A stretch of DNA of 64,000 nucleotides from NCBI RefSeq assembly GCF_900099695.1, contig NZ_FNCY01000018.1, forward strand, positions 1-64,000. Reading direction: 5' to 3'. A program made the position numbers and the translations under genes. Positions 1 through 8,418 of the stretch are shown in pieces (positions within the stretch are counted from its first letter, which is position 1; each line of letters begins with the position of its first letter). The stretch is from Propionivibrio dicarboxylicus. GTDB taxonomy: Bacteria; Pseudomonadota; Gammaproteobacteria; Burkholderiales; Rhodocyclaceae. The notes under the pieces were generated by a model. The model ran no database searches. It was not told the origin of the DNA and worked only from the letters and a program-made list of their open reading frames with translations.

Positions 1-31
1 CTGATACTAATTGCCCGTGAGGCTTGATCCT
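1..31 (+). rRNA. rrl: 23S ribosomal RNA, 3' tip (partial)
   Basis: The first bases match the conserved 3' end of bacterial 23S rRNA (TACTAAT, then CCGTGAGGCTT). Only about the last 31 nt lie in the window. The 5S gene follows after a spacer of roughly 100 nt, the normal 23S-5S order, so this is the tail of an rRNA operon transcribed left to right. Confidence 0.85.
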
Positions 32-134
32 ATAACCTTAAGCAACACCGTTTGTTCAAGATACAATCACAACCAATACCACCTTCTTCCGATTTTGCGT
101 TCGGCGCTTTAACCAGCGACGAGCGAACAAGTTA

Positions 135-251
135 TGCTTGGCGGCCATAGCGCTTTGGACCCACCCCTTCCCATCCCGAACAGGACCGTGAAACAAAGTT
201 GCGCCGATGATAGTGCACTTCCCGTGTGCGAAAGTAGGTCACCGCCAGGCT
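135..251 (+). rRNA. rrf: 5S ribosomal RNA
   Basis: A 117-nt segment has the 5S hallmarks: the 5' strand GCTTGGCGG (136-144) pairs with the 3' strand CCGCCAGGC (242-250) to close helix I, and CCCATCCCGAAC and GAAAGTAGGTC lie at the expected internal places. It sits between the 23S tip and a strong terminator, so it is the last gene of the rRNA operon. Ends are good to about 1-2 nt. Confidence 0.95.
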
Positions 252-260
252 CCCCATACC

Positions 261-295
261 AAAAAACCCCAATCTACCTAAGATTGGGGTTTTTT
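261..295 (+). terminator. Rho-independent terminator of the rRNA operon
   Basis: AACCCCAATCT (265-275) and AGATTGGGGTT (281-291) form an 11-bp perfect stem with a 5-nt loop, followed by a T run to 295. It lies directly after the 5S gene. Confidence 0.95.
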
Positions 296-374
296 ATTGG
301 CCGGTCGTAGCGCTACGACATAACGCAGTTGCGCATAAATCTGTCAAAATATTGACAACTTTCCGGAGCGCGAT

Positions 375-1124
375 ATGAGTCATTCGGCCAATGAAGTGAC
401 GATCGTCAAGATTCCCGTAAGTATCCTCCCCCAAGTCGTGCGCCGCGGTTGGGCGATGTTTGTCAGAACTCGCCCGTTGAGCGTGTCGTTTTCGATGATA
501 TTCGCGCTGATCGGGGTGGCGATTCTTGCCAGCATCATGCGTGCGAGTTATGCCCCTTTTATTTTTCCGGTGTCCGGCGGATTTATGTTGCTCGGCCCCT
601 GCTTGTTGGGCGGTTTTTTCGCGATTGCTGACAAAGTGTCGATTGGCCAAGCGTGCAGCGCTGCCGATATCCGCCATGGTTTTTCCCGCACGAATTTCGG
701 GATATCTCTGATCGCCTTGCTTTGCACGATTCTGTTTGTCTTCTGGGTGATCAATGCAGCGTACCAGTACGGTAGCATCATCGGTCGGGTCCCGGAGCCG
801 ATCTTCAATCTGATCGCGCCCAGTGCGAATGTGTTGGCGTTCCTGATGTGGAGTTTCGTCGTCGGCGCCCTTTTGGCGTTTGGTGTGTTTGCTGTTTCCG
901 CTTTTTCAGTCCCCCTGCTTTACTATCGGCGCGCGGGGCTCCTGCGTGCCGTTTCCCTTAGCGTCACGGCGGTCTTTCGAAATTTCGTTCCCTGTCTCCT
1001 TTGGTCGGCTGTTTTGACGATTTCAATTGTCATCAGCATTGTGATCTTTCCGCTGTTCCTCGTGGCCTTCCCCGTTTTGGCCTACGCAAGTCATTCGCTT
1101 TATCGCGAGGTCTTCCCCTCGTAA
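375..1124 (+). CDS. DUF2189-type integral membrane protein
   Basis: 249 aa inner-membrane protein of unknown function. Hydrophobic segments are visible at about residues 36-56, 63-85, 109-129, 151-178 and 203-235, with a short polar N-terminus and few charges between helices. The pattern (VRRGWxMF near the N-terminus, PLLLGP-like MLLGPCLLGGFFA after helix 2) fits the DUF2189/predicted integral membrane family common in beta- and alphaproteobacteria. The start has a CGGAGCG ribosome site just upstream. It is the first gene after the rRNA terminator and shares its strand with the next gene, 55 bp away. The biochemical role is not known. Confidence 0.8.
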   Translation: MSHSANEVTIVKIPVSILPQVVRRGWAMFVRTRPLSVSFSMIFALIGVAILASIMRASYAPFIFPVSGGFMLLGPCLLGGFFAIADKVSIGQACSAADIRHGFSRTNFGISLIALLCTILFVFWVINAAYQYGSIIGRVPEPIFNLIAPSANVLAFLMWSFVVGALLAFGVFAVSAFSVPLLYYRRAGLLRAVSLSVTAVFRNFVPCLLWSAVLTISIVISIVIFPLFLVAFPVLAYASHSLYREVFPS

Positions 1125-1179
1125 TCCTGTTCAGGCCGCGAAACGCAGGCATAATGTCGCCTTTTCGTGAGGCAATCTA

Positions 1180-2130
1180 ATGTCATTGGTGTCTTTCGGG
1201 CAGGGGATTTACGCGATCGACTCCGGTTATGTTCGCGACGGACTGGCCGCGATTTATTTGATTGTTCAAAACGGTCGCGCCGCGTTCGTCGAAACGGGCT
1301 GCAATCGTTCGATGGTGCGGGTGATGGCTGCGCTTCAGCAGCTTGGCATTTCACCGGATGCGGTCGATTTCGTTATCCCGACGCATGTCCATCTCGATCA
1401 CGCCGGCGGTGCCAGTGCCATGATGCGCCAGTTTCCCAATGCGCAACTCGTGGTTCATCCTCGAGGCGCTCGTCATATGGCGGATCCCTCTAAACTGGTC
1501 GCCGGGACGATTGGTGTTTACGGCGCCGAGGAAACTACTCGCTTGTACGGGGAGATCCTGCCGATCGATGCGCATCGGATCATCGAAGCCCAGGATGGTT
1601 TTTCGGTCAGCCTCGCGGGCAGGCAACTCTTGTGTTTGGACGTGCCGGGGCATGCAAAGCATCATATCGCCATTGTCGATGAGCTCTCTGGCGGTATTTT
1701 TACAGGCGATACTTTCGGGCTCAGCTATGCCGAACTGACCGGCCCTGACCGTCCGTTTGTGTTTCCGACTACGACGCCGGTTCAACTCGATCCGCCAGCC
1801 TTGCATGCGTCAATGGATCGCTTGCTGGCCTATCGTCCGCCGGCGGTTTACCTGACGCATTTCGGTCGTTTGACCGAGGTGGCGTATTGCGGCGAGGCCT
1901 TGCATCGACAGATTGATGCTTTCGTCCAAATGACACTGCAGATCGCATCGACCGGTGAACAGCGTCAAAAGGAATTGCGCGAGGTATTGGCCGGTTTTGC
2001 CTTGGCAGAGGTTCGGGCGGTGGGGTGCGAACTGCCCGAGGCGCAAGTTCTGGCGCTCTTGGCCAACGATATCGATCTCAATACGCAGGGGTTGTGCGTC
2101 TGGGCTGAGGGTCAGGTTGCGGTAAGCTGA
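1180..2130 (+). CDS. MBL-fold metallohydrolase
   Basis: 316 aa cytosolic protein with a metallo-beta-lactamase fold. The metal-binding motif H69-x-H71-x-D73-H74 is intact (THVHLDHAGG), followed by a later His in VPGHAKHH, the bridging Asp in FTGDTFG and a last His in LTHFG, so a dinuclear Zn or Fe centre is expected. The length exceeds the bare MBL core, leaving a C-terminal helical extension of about 100 residues. A GTGAGG ribosome site precedes the ATG. The 3' end overlaps convergent tcdA by 19 bp. The substrate cannot be named: glyoxalase II-like, lactonase and other thioesterase activities all occur in this family. Confidence 0.85.
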   Translation: MSLVSFGQGIYAIDSGYVRDGLAAIYLIVQNGRAAFVETGCNRSMVRVMAALQQLGISPDAVDFVIPTHVHLDHAGGASAMMRQFPNAQLVVHPRGARHMADPSKLVAGTIGVYGAEETTRLYGEILPIDAHRIIEAQDGFSVSLAGRQLLCLDVPGHAKHHIAIVDELSGGIFTGDTFGLSYAELTGPDRPFVFPTTTPVQLDPPALHASMDRLLAYRPPAVYLTHFGRLTEVAYCGEALHRQIDAFVQMTLQIASTGEQRQKELREVLAGFALAEVRAVGCELPEAQVLALLANDIDLNTQGLCVWAEGQVAVS

Positions 2131-2885
2131 GCCAGGGCTTCTGATGCTGCAAACAAGCCGAATGGCGCCGTGACGCAGACCGACGAGCCAAACCCCGCAC
2201 AATTCAGTCCGGTGAGCGATGGGATCGCTTCGCAACTGTCGCTCCTTTCCGGATAGCGGACAGGCTCTGTCGAATATACCGCACGAACGCCGAACTTTCG
2301 CCGAGGGTCGCGCGGGAAACCGTGTTGTTTGCGTAGCGCCGACCGTACCTTTGAGAGCAGGGGATCCTGAATCGTACGCGACAGATCCGATATCGTAATG
2401 CGGGTCGGATCGGTTTGTCCTCCTGCGCCGCCCGATGTGACGATCGGGATGCTATGTGAATGGCACCAGGCGATTAACGCGATCTTGATTCGCACCTGGT
2501 CGATGGCGTCTATGACGCAGTCGAATTTACGATCGAGCATCGCGTCGATGTTCTCGTGCGTGACGAAGTCCTCGATCTCGATGACCTCGCAGCTTGGGTT
2601 GATCGCACGGATGCGTTCGGCCATGGCGGTCGTTTTTGCCTTGCCGAAGGCATCATCGAGCGCATGAATCTGGCGATTGACGTTCGATTCCGCGACCATG
2701 TCGAGGTCGATCAGCGTGATTTTGCCGATCGCAGATCTGGCGAGCGCCTCGGCCGCCCAGGATCCGACGCCGCCAATGCCGATGACGGCGACGTGTGCAG
2801 ATCGGAAACGCGCCAAGGCGGTTTCGCCATAAAGCCTGCGAACGCCCCCAAATCGCCTAGCGATATCAGTGTCTTCTCCGGACAT
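2112..2885 (-). CDS. tcdA: tRNA threonylcarbamoyladenosine dehydratase
   Basis: 257 aa, normal length for TcdA (CsdL/YgdL), the E1-like enzyme that uses ATP to cyclise t6A to ct6A at tRNA position 37. The N-terminus RFGGVRRLYGE and the nucleotide-binding loop GIGGVGSWAAEALARS (from about residue 36) followed by ITLIDLD are typical of the ThiF/MoeB/E1 family. The segment NRQIHAL and the VTSGGAGGQTDP stretch are characteristic of TcdA rather than MoeB. The start overlaps the stop of the upstream HD-GYP gene by one base (TGATG), so the two are probably translationally coupled. It overlaps the convergent MBL gene at its 3' end. Confidence 0.92.
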   Translation of the reverse strand: MSGEDTDIARRFGGVRRLYGETALARFRSAHVAVIGIGGVGSWAAEALARSAIGKITLIDLDMVAESNVNRQIHALDDAFGKAKTTAMAERIRAINPSCEVIEIEDFVTHENIDAMLDRKFDCVIDAIDQVRIKIALIAWCHSHSIPIVTSGGAGGQTDPTRITISDLSRTIQDPLLSKVRSALRKQHGFPRDPRRKFGVRAVYSTEPVRYPERSDSCEAIPSLTGLNCAGFGSSVCVTAPFGLFAASEALAQLTAT

Positions 2886-3991
2886 CAGGCTTCGACAGTC
2901 CGGCGGATGATGTGGTTAAAGGGAGCAATCCATTCCGGGGCGAATTGATTGTCACATGCGTTGATTTCAGCGATGGCGCGTAGGACGGAGCGGTTTCGCC
3001 CGCGGTGGATATGTTTGAGCATGACTGACTCGAATGCGTCGACGATCGACAGGATCTTCGCGCCGGGACATATTTGTGCGCCGGTGATGCTCTTCGGATA
3101 GCCCTGGCCGTCAGGCATTTCATGATGCTGTAATACGATCTCGGCGGCTACTTCCCAGCCGGGGATGCGCGACAAAAAGCCGTATGCGAGTTCCGGGTGG
3201 GCACGTAAAGCCGACTTTTCTTCGTCGGTGATGCGCCCGACCTTGAGCCAGACCGATTCGGGCAGGAACATCATGCCGATGTCGTGAATGTAAATTGCGG
3301 CTTCGAGTTGTACCGGGTCGACAGGCTTGCCCATCTCGTAATTCGTTTCGCTGGCTAAGCGCAGAAGTCTCGTCGTCCGTCCCTTGAATAGCGGCGAGCG
3401 GGCTTCGAGTTGTCCCGCCAGTGTGCGGAAGAAACGCAGGTCTTCATTGGCCTGCTGCTTTGTCCTGAGGCCGTGTGCGGGACTGAGTGCACGCAAGAGC
3501 TGAGAGTTTTCCGCGGCGGGGCGGAACCCGGTAACGCTTTCGATCAGCGTGCTTGCTGCGGCGATGATGTCGCTCGGCGCCGTTTGCGAAAGCTGGCCCA
3601 GTTGCTGAAGGAGATCGAGCAGTTGCAGGTTGGCGAGCGACCTTCCGGAATACAGCGATTCGACCGCGAGTTCCAGGCGGTCAATGGCGAGCAGGATTGC
3701 CTCGGCGAGGATATCGGAAAATTCGATTTCACCATCGCGTAGGCGCGACAGAACGGTTTCGATCGGATGCGCGATGCTGACGGCAAGTTCCACCTTGCAG
3801 AGCGTTGCGTCTCCCTTGATGTTGTGTACCGCCCGGAACAGGCTGGCGATGATTTCACGATCGTCCGGCGATGCCTTCAAGCGGGCGACATCCCTTTCGA
3901 TGCTGGGAGCAAGGTCGGTCAGGGATTCGATGAACTCTTCAAGGGCTTGCTTGTCCGTGATGACCGGAGCGATGATCGTGCTGATGTCCAT
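2885..3991 (-). CDS. Hpt-like plus HD-GYP domain protein, probable c-di-GMP phosphodiesterase
   Basis: 368 aa cytosolic protein. The N-terminal ~110 residues look like a histidine phosphotransfer (Hpt) domain with candidate His56 in VHNIKGDA (canonical HxxKG). The C-terminal half is HD-GYP: HD pair H236-D237 in IHDIG, HPE at 265-267, HHE at 289-291 and GYP at 297-299, all metal/substrate residues of this phosphodiesterase class. The usual partner of HD-GYP is a receiver domain, so an Hpt fusion would link a phosphorelay to c-di-GMP breakdown; that link is inference. It is first in a two-gene minus-strand unit with tcdA. No kinase is adjacent. Confidence 0.85.
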   Translation of the reverse strand: MDISTIIAPVITDKQALEEFIESLTDLAPSIERDVARLKASPDDREIIASLFRAVHNIKGDATLCKVELAVSIAHPIETVLSRLRDGEIEFSDILAEAILLAIDRLELAVESLYSGRSLANLQLLDLLQQLGQLSQTAPSDIIAAASTLIESVTGFRPAAENSQLLRALSPAHGLRTKQQANEDLRFFRTLAGQLEARSPLFKGRTTRLLRLASETNYEMGKPVDPVQLEAAIYIHDIGMMFLPESVWLKVGRITDEEKSALRAHPELAYGFLSRIPGWEVAAEIVLQHHEMPDGQGYPKSITGAQICPGAKILSIVDAFESVMLKHIHRGRNRSVLRAIAEINACDNQFAPEWIAPFNHIIRRTVEA

Positions 3992-4119
3992 GAGGATTCG
4001 CCTTGTTTTTGGGGTCTCGCCAAAGTGTAGCCGAAAGCTTGTGCATCGTCATTTCTCGTCGAAACTGGCTCGATGCGAAGCTCTGGGCTAAACTCCGGCT
4101 TTTAAGAAGGGAATTCGCC

Positions 4120-4473
4120 ATGACCAGCATGACAATGCCGTCGGGTTTGCATATCGAAGAAGTCAAGATCGGTTCTGGCGATACGGCCGAGGCCGGTCAT
4201 TTCGTTACCGTTCATTACACCGGATGGCTGACCAATGGCTCGAAGTTCGATTCAAGTAAGGATCGGGATGAACCATTCGAGTTTTCGCTCGGCGCGCACA
4301 TGGTGATCGCGGGTTGGGATGAAGGCGTCCAGGGAATGAAGGTCGGCGGTATCCGGAAATTGACGATTCCGCCGCAGTTGGGCTATGGGAGTCGCGGCGC
4401 AGGTGGCGTCATTCCGCCGAATGCGACTTTGGTTTTCGAAGTCGAGCTTCTGGAAGTTTCCGAGGATGACTGA
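4120..4473 (+). CDS. FKBP-type peptidyl-prolyl cis-trans isomerase
   Basis: 117 aa single-domain FKBP that catalyses cis-trans isomerisation of Xaa-Pro bonds, probably cytosolic since no signal peptide is present. Pocket residues are visible: VHYTGWL, FDSSKDR, a VIAGWDEG (Trp floor of the pocket), [31 protein letters not shown]. The ATG at 4120 is chosen because AAGAAGG (4104-4110) lies 9 nt upstream; an in-frame extension to 4003 lacks both a ribosome site and family similarity. The next gene starts inside its last codons (8-bp overlap), so the two are cotranslated. Confidence 0.93.
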   Translation: MTSMTMPSGLHIEEVKIGSGDTAEAGHFVTVHYTGWLTNGSKFDSSKDRDEPFEFSLGAHMVIAGWDEGVQGMKVGGIRKLTIPPQLGYGSRGAGGVIPPNATLVFEVELLEVSEDD

Positions 4474-5473
4474 GTCGTCGCGCAAGCCGCTTGGTTTGCC
4501 GGACAAGGTGGTTGAGGTCAATCCGAAACGGCGCCCTGTTCGTGGTGGCTCGCCGAATGCCCGGCGCAAGCCGGATGCAGCGCCAACGCCGGAACCGGAA
4601 GAAACACCGAAGAAGAAGGATTGGCGTCAGCGGGACGGCCATAAAGAGCCGAGGCCTAAGTCCGCTCACCCGGCGCCAACGCATAAACGGCCGGTACGGG
4701 AAGAAAAGCCTGTCGCTCGTCCAAGCGTGTCGAGGACGGAGCCTCCCAGCGGCATCAGGGTTTCCAAACTCTTGGCCGAGCGTGGCTTGTGTTCGCGGCG
4801 TGAGGCGGACGCCTACATTGAACGCGGCTGGGTCTTCGTCAATGGCGTCCGCGTGACCGAATTGGGTACGCGCGCCGCCGTCACCGACGAGATTACGCTC
4901 GATCGGGCCGCACAAGTGTCGCAGCGGGACCTCGTGACGATCATCCTGCATAAGCCGGTTGGCTATGTGTCCGGACAGCCCGAGCCGGGCTGCGTTCCGG
5001 CGGTGAAGTTGATCCTGCCGGAAAACCAGCATGCCACGGCTGCGGGGCAGCGGTTTCAGCCAGGGCATCTCCGGGGGCTGGCGCCTGCCGGTCGCCTCGA
5101 TATCGACTCGACCGGATTGCTGGTGCTGACTCAGGACGGGCGTGTGGCGCGTCAACTCATCGGCGAAGACTCGAAGGTCGAGAAGGAGTATCTGGTTCGC
5201 GTCGAAGGGACTCTTGCGTCCGACGGGTTGGCGTTGTTGCGTCACGGACTCAGTCTGGACGGACGCGCGCTCAAGCCCGCCGACGTCGAATGGCTCAATG
5301 ACGATCAACTGCGATTCGTCCTGAAGGAGGGGCGTAAGCGGCAGATTCGGCGCATGTGCGAACTGGTTGGTTTGCGGGTGGTCGGTCTCAAGCGCGTGCG
5401 CACGGGACGCGTGATGCTGGGCGATTTGCCTCTGGGTAAGTGGCGTTATTTGCGCGAGGGCGAAAAATTCTGA
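4466..5473 (+). CDS. Pseudouridine synthase, RsuA/RluB/E/F family
   Basis: 335 aa. The first ~95 residues are a Lys/Arg/Pro-rich unstructured tail, then an S4 RNA-binding domain ([20 protein letters not shown], about 98-150), then the catalytic domain with Asp212 in the [11 protein letters not shown] motif. HKPVGYVS and KEYLVRV also match the family. It isomerises uridine to pseudouridine in rRNA; HKPVGxVS is closest to RluF (23S U2604), but RluB cannot be excluded. The ATG at 4466 overlaps the FKBP stop by 8 bp. A basic N-terminal tail of this type is usual for betaproteobacterial members. Fur starts 9 bp downstream. Confidence 0.9.
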   Translation: MTESSRKPLGLPDKVVEVNPKRRPVRGGSPNARRKPDAAPTPEPEETPKKKDWRQRDGHKEPRPKSAHPAPTHKRPVREEKPVARPSVSRTEPPSGIRVSKLLAERGLCSRREADAYIERGWVFVNGVRVTELGTRAAVTDEITLDRAAQVSQRDLVTIILHKPVGYVSGQPEPGCVPAVKLILPENQHATAAGQRFQPGHLRGLAPAGRLDIDSTGLLVLTQDGRVARQLIGEDSKVEKEYLVRVEGTLASDGLALLRHGLSLDGRALKPADVEWLNDDQLRFVLKEGRKRQIRRMCELVGLRVVGLKRVRTGRVMLGDLPLGKWRYLREGEKF

Positions 5474-5482
5474 GGGATGGTC

Positions 5483-5932
5483 ATGACCAATGATTTGAAA
5501 GATCTCAAGGCACTGGGGCTCAAGGCGACGAGTCAGCGCCTTAGAATTCTGGAGCTTTTTCGCACCTGTTCGCAGCGGCATCTGTCAGCCGATGATGTTC
5601 ATCGTCTGCTGGCGAAGGAAAACAGCGACGTCGGCCTGGCAACGGTGTATCGCGTGCTGACGCAGTTCGTGGAGAGTGGTCTGCTTGAGCGTCATCAGTT
5701 CGAGTCCGGTAAATCGGTCTATGAACTGAAGGCCGGGGAGCACCACGATCATCTCGTCTGCTCGACCTGCGGACACGTCGAGGAGTTTTATGACGAGAGT
5801 CTGGAGAAACGCCAAAACAAAATCGCCAAGGATCGCGGCTTTGAAATCAACGAGCACGCGCTCTACTTGTTTGTCGATTGTCTCAACGACGCGTGTCCCC
5901 GCCGTCATGGCGAGGACGAAGGCAAGCACTAG
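5483..5932 (+). CDS. fur: Ferric uptake regulator Fur
   Basis: 149 aa, the usual Fur length. It is an Fe(II)-binding repressor with an N-terminal winged helix (GLKATSQRLRILELF; recognition region DVGLATVYRVLTQF) and a C-terminal metal-binding dimer domain (GEHHDHLVCSTCGHVEEF; second Cys region CLNDACPRRH for structural zinc). I prefer the ATG at 5483: GAGGG at 5472-5476 is 6 nt upstream of it, but directly abuts the alternative ATG at 5477. Gene order is convergent with feoAB, and a Fur-like operator lies in front of feoA, so it probably controls its neighbours. Confidence 0.95.
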   Translation: MTNDLKDLKALGLKATSQRLRILELFRTCSQRHLSADDVHRLLAKENSDVGLATVYRVLTQFVESGLLERHQFESGKSVYELKAGEHHDHLVCSTCGHVEEFYDESLEKRQNKIAKDRGFEINEHALYLFVDCLNDACPRRHGEDEGKH

Positions 5933-5971
5933 GCGGTTGCGTAAAGCGGCGCGTGTCGTCGCGGGGGCCGC

Positions 5972-7864
5972 TTAGCCGAACCCCAGCGCAACGGCGGTAT
6001 GGAACGTGATCCATGCCGCCACCCAGGCCAATGTGAAGAGATAGGCCGCCATTACCAGCGGCATCGTCCAGCCACCGGTTTCGCGCTTGACGGTCGCCAG
6101 CGTTGCCAGGCACTGGGGAGCGAAGATGAACCAGGCGAGCAAGGCCAGCGCCGTCGCCAGGCTCCATTTTTCCGCGATGACCGGTGCCAGTGCCTCGGCT
6201 TTTTCGTCGTCGCTCTCGGCCGAGAGGGCATAGACGGTGCTCAGGGCACTGACGGCGACTTCACGCGCGGCCATGCCGGGGACCAGCGCCACGCTGATCT
6301 GCCAATTGAAACCGATCGGTTCGAACACGTTCGCCAGGACTTTGCCCATCCGTCCGGCATAGCTGTATTCGATTGCCGATTCCTGGGCGTCCGGCGGAGC
6401 AACGGGGTGGCTGGCGAGGAACCAGAGCGCAACGCTCAGCGCCATGATGATGGTGCCGACGCGCTTGAGGAAGACGGCCGCGCGCTGCCATAGTCCGATA
6501 GCGATATTCTGCGCCGTCGGCAGGTGGTAGCTGGGTAGTTCCATCATCAGCGGCCGAACCTGCCGGCCGCTGGCGGTAAAGTGTTTGAGCAGCCAGGCGA
6601 CGCCCATCGCGCCGACAATTCCCGCCAGATAGAGACCGAACAGCACGAGCCCCTGGAGTTCGAATAGGCCGCCGATTTCACGCGCCGGAATGAAAGCGCC
6701 GATCAACAGGGCGTACACCGGAAGACGGGCCGAACAGGTCATCAGCGGCGCGATCATGATGGTGACGAGCCGGTCGCGCGGATCAGCGATGGTGCGTGCG
6801 GCCATGATGCCGGGGATGGCACAGGCGAAGCTCGAGAGCATCGGGATGAAGGAGCGGCCGCTCAGTCCAACCCAGCCCATGAGACGGTCGAGCAGGAAGG
6901 CGGCGCGCGGCAGGTAGCCCGATTCCTCGAGGACCAGGATGAAGAAAAACAGAATCAGGATTTGCGGCAGAAATACCAGCACACCGCCCGCGCCGGCAAT
7001 AACCCCATCAACGAGCAGGCTCTTGAACCAGCCGTCGGCGAGGTGGTCGCCAGCCAGTGTGCCGAGCGCTCCGGTTGCCGACTCAATGAGGTCCATCGGC
7101 CATTTGGCCCAGGCAAAGACGGCCTGGAACATCAGAAATAGCACGACCGTCAGCAGCAGGGGACCGAGCGCAGGGTGCAACACCCAGCGATCGATGCGGT
7201 CACTGGTCGTGTGCGGGACGATCTCGTCGAGCCCGAGGCGCTGGAGAATCCGTTTGATCTCGATATGGTCGCCAGCGTCGTGATTCACGGCATTGCCCGT
7301 CGCTTTCTCGGATGCAGGACGTCGCCAGGCTGTCGGGGTGTCGATCAGCTTGACCAGGGCGTCAATGCCGTCGCGTCGGATCGCGACAGTGCTGACGACC
7401 GGCAGACCGAGTTCTGCGGCCAAGGCGTCGGCGTCGATCGTGATGCCGCGACTTTCGGCCTGGTCGGCCATGTTCAGCGCGACTGCGCAGGGCAAGCCAA
7501 GGCGCTTGACGGCGAGTACGAGGCGCAGGTTGCGGCGCAGGTTGGTCGCATCGACAACGCAGATGACGAGGTCAGGGCGTTTCTCGTCGCGTGCTTGTCC
7601 GAAAAGGATATCGCAGGTGACGCGTTCGTCCGGGGAGCGGGGGTAAAGACTATAGGCGCCGGGTAGATCAAGGATGCGTAGATTCTTGCCGGAGGGGGTC
7701 GAAAACCGACCTTCCTTGCGCTCGACGGTGACCCCGGCGTAGTTGGCGACTTTCTGATGGCTGCCGGTCAGGCGGTTGAACAGTGCCGTCTTGCCGCAGT
7801 TAGGGTTGCCAACCAGCGCCAGCAGCGCGCCGGGCGGATGCAGTTTGATGACCGCTTGTCTCAT
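5972..7864 (-). CDS. feoB: Ferrous iron transport protein B
   Basis: 630 aa inner-membrane Fe(II) transporter. The N-terminal G domain has G1 GNPNCGKT (residues 19-26), G3 DLPGAYSL and G4 NMAD; the core and gate regions follow with many hydrophobic helices and two Gate-like repeats (LPRAAFLLDRLMGWVGLSGRSF; PALLTVVLFLMFQ-type). Members are often ~750 aa, so this is a shorter form. The reading frame can be extended upstream but ATG 7864 overlaps the feoA stop as ATGA, matches the MKLHPPGALLALVGNPN start seen in the family and is chosen. Iron-regulated by the operator at 8245-8293. Confidence 0.95.
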   Translation of the reverse strand: MRQAVIKLHPPGALLALVGNPNCGKTALFNRLTGSHQKVANYAGVTVERKEGRFSTPSGKNLRILDLPGAYSLYPRSPDERVTCDILFGQARDEKRPDLVICVVDATNLRRNLRLVLAVKRLGLPCAVALNMADQAESRGITIDADALAAELGLPVVSTVAIRRDGIDALVKLIDTPTAWRRPASEKATGNAVNHDAGDHIEIKRILQRLGLDEIVPHTTSDRIDRWVLHPALGPLLLTVVLFLMFQAVFAWAKWPMDLIESATGALGTLAGDHLADGWFKSLLVDGVIAGAGGVLVFLPQILILFFFILVLEESGYLPRAAFLLDRLMGWVGLSGRSFIPMLSSFACAIPGIMAARTIADPRDRLVTIMIAPLMTCSARLPVYALLIGAFIPAREIGGLFELQGLVLFGLYLAGIVGAMGVAWLLKHFTASGRQVRPLMMELPSYHLPTAQNIAIGLWQRAAVFLKRVGTIIMALSVALWFLASHPVAPPDAQESAIEYSYAGRMGKVLANVFEPIGFNWQISVALVPGMAAREVAVSALSTVYALSAESDDEKAEALAPVIAEKWSLATALALLAWFIFAPQCLATLATVKRETGGWTMPLVMAAYLFTLAWVAAWITFHTAVALGFG

Positions 7865-8181
7865 GCCCCGCTTCCTTCCATGGCCAGCGTTTGCGTCTGT
7901 GTTGCCGCCGTCGTTTCGTGCGGGATGACGTCGATGCAGGCGGCCTCGGCGCAGCGTAGCGCAAATGTTGATTGCCCGACCCGGATGACGAGCGGGTCGC
8001 CGCCGGGAATGGCCTTGGCCATCAACTCGACGCGTTCGCCAGGGAAAAAGCCGATTTCTCCAAGCCAGCGATCCCATTCACTGGCGATGGGGGAGGGGCG
8101 CACGCGGGTGACGAGCAGTTTCTCGCCAATGCTTGCCTGGTCGAGAGAGGTTTCGTTTTGCCGTTGAGAGGGGGTAGGCAC
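7861..8181 (-). CDS. feoA: Ferrous iron transport protein A (GTG start)
   Basis: 106 aa SH3-like cytosolic partner of FeoB. The core GEIGFFPGERVELMAKAIPGGDPLVIRVGQSTFALRCAEAACIDV matches FeoA (LGFxPGxxVxV, GDPxxxxVxGxxxALRxxEAxxI). The gene has no ATG in the right place; GTG at 8179-8181 with GAGGA eight nt upstream is the best start. An open frame running much further upstream is not used, since it crosses the Fur-type operator and divergent promoter. Stop overlaps feoB ATG by 4 bp. Confidence 0.9.
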   Translation of the reverse strand: MPTPSQRQNETSLDQASIGEKLLVTRVRPSPIASEWDRWLGEIGFFPGERVELMAKAIPGGDPLVIRVGQSTFALRCAEAACIDVIPHETTAATQTQTLAMEGSGA

Positions 8182-8244
8182 GATGGGAGTCCTCGCGAAA
8201 GTGGGGCATTGCGTCGCCGTCGGGACGACGTGTGTATTGATTTG

Positions 8245-8293
8245 TTTCAATGATAACAGTTCCCATTTAAAACGAGAACAGTTATCATTGAAA
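8245..8293. promoter_or_regulatory. Two-armed Fur-like operator between feoA and a divergent gene
   Basis: TTTCAATGATAAC (8245-8257) is the exact reverse complement of GTTATCATTGAAA (8281-8293), with a 23-bp AT-rich spacer. Each arm carries the GATAAC/GTTATC type core of Fur boxes; the right half aligned to the 19-bp Fur consensus matches at about 11 positions. It lies 64 bp upstream of the feoA GTG and 126 bp upstream of the ATG of the outer-membrane protein, so one complex could repress both. Confidence 0.75.
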
Positions 8294-8418
8294 AAATATA
8301 TCGTTCCGGGGTGACAACCAAAAGGCGTTGGCGTGGTCCATGCTGTGGAGATCGCCAAAGCCGTCAGTGATGCGCGGGAACGGTTGTTATGACCTCTCCA
8401 AACGGGACACGGACGACA

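Noticed and set aside
7865-8077. Longer FeoB start
   Set aside because: The extra residues overlap feoA in another frame and lack similarity; ATG 7864 forms an ATGA overlap.
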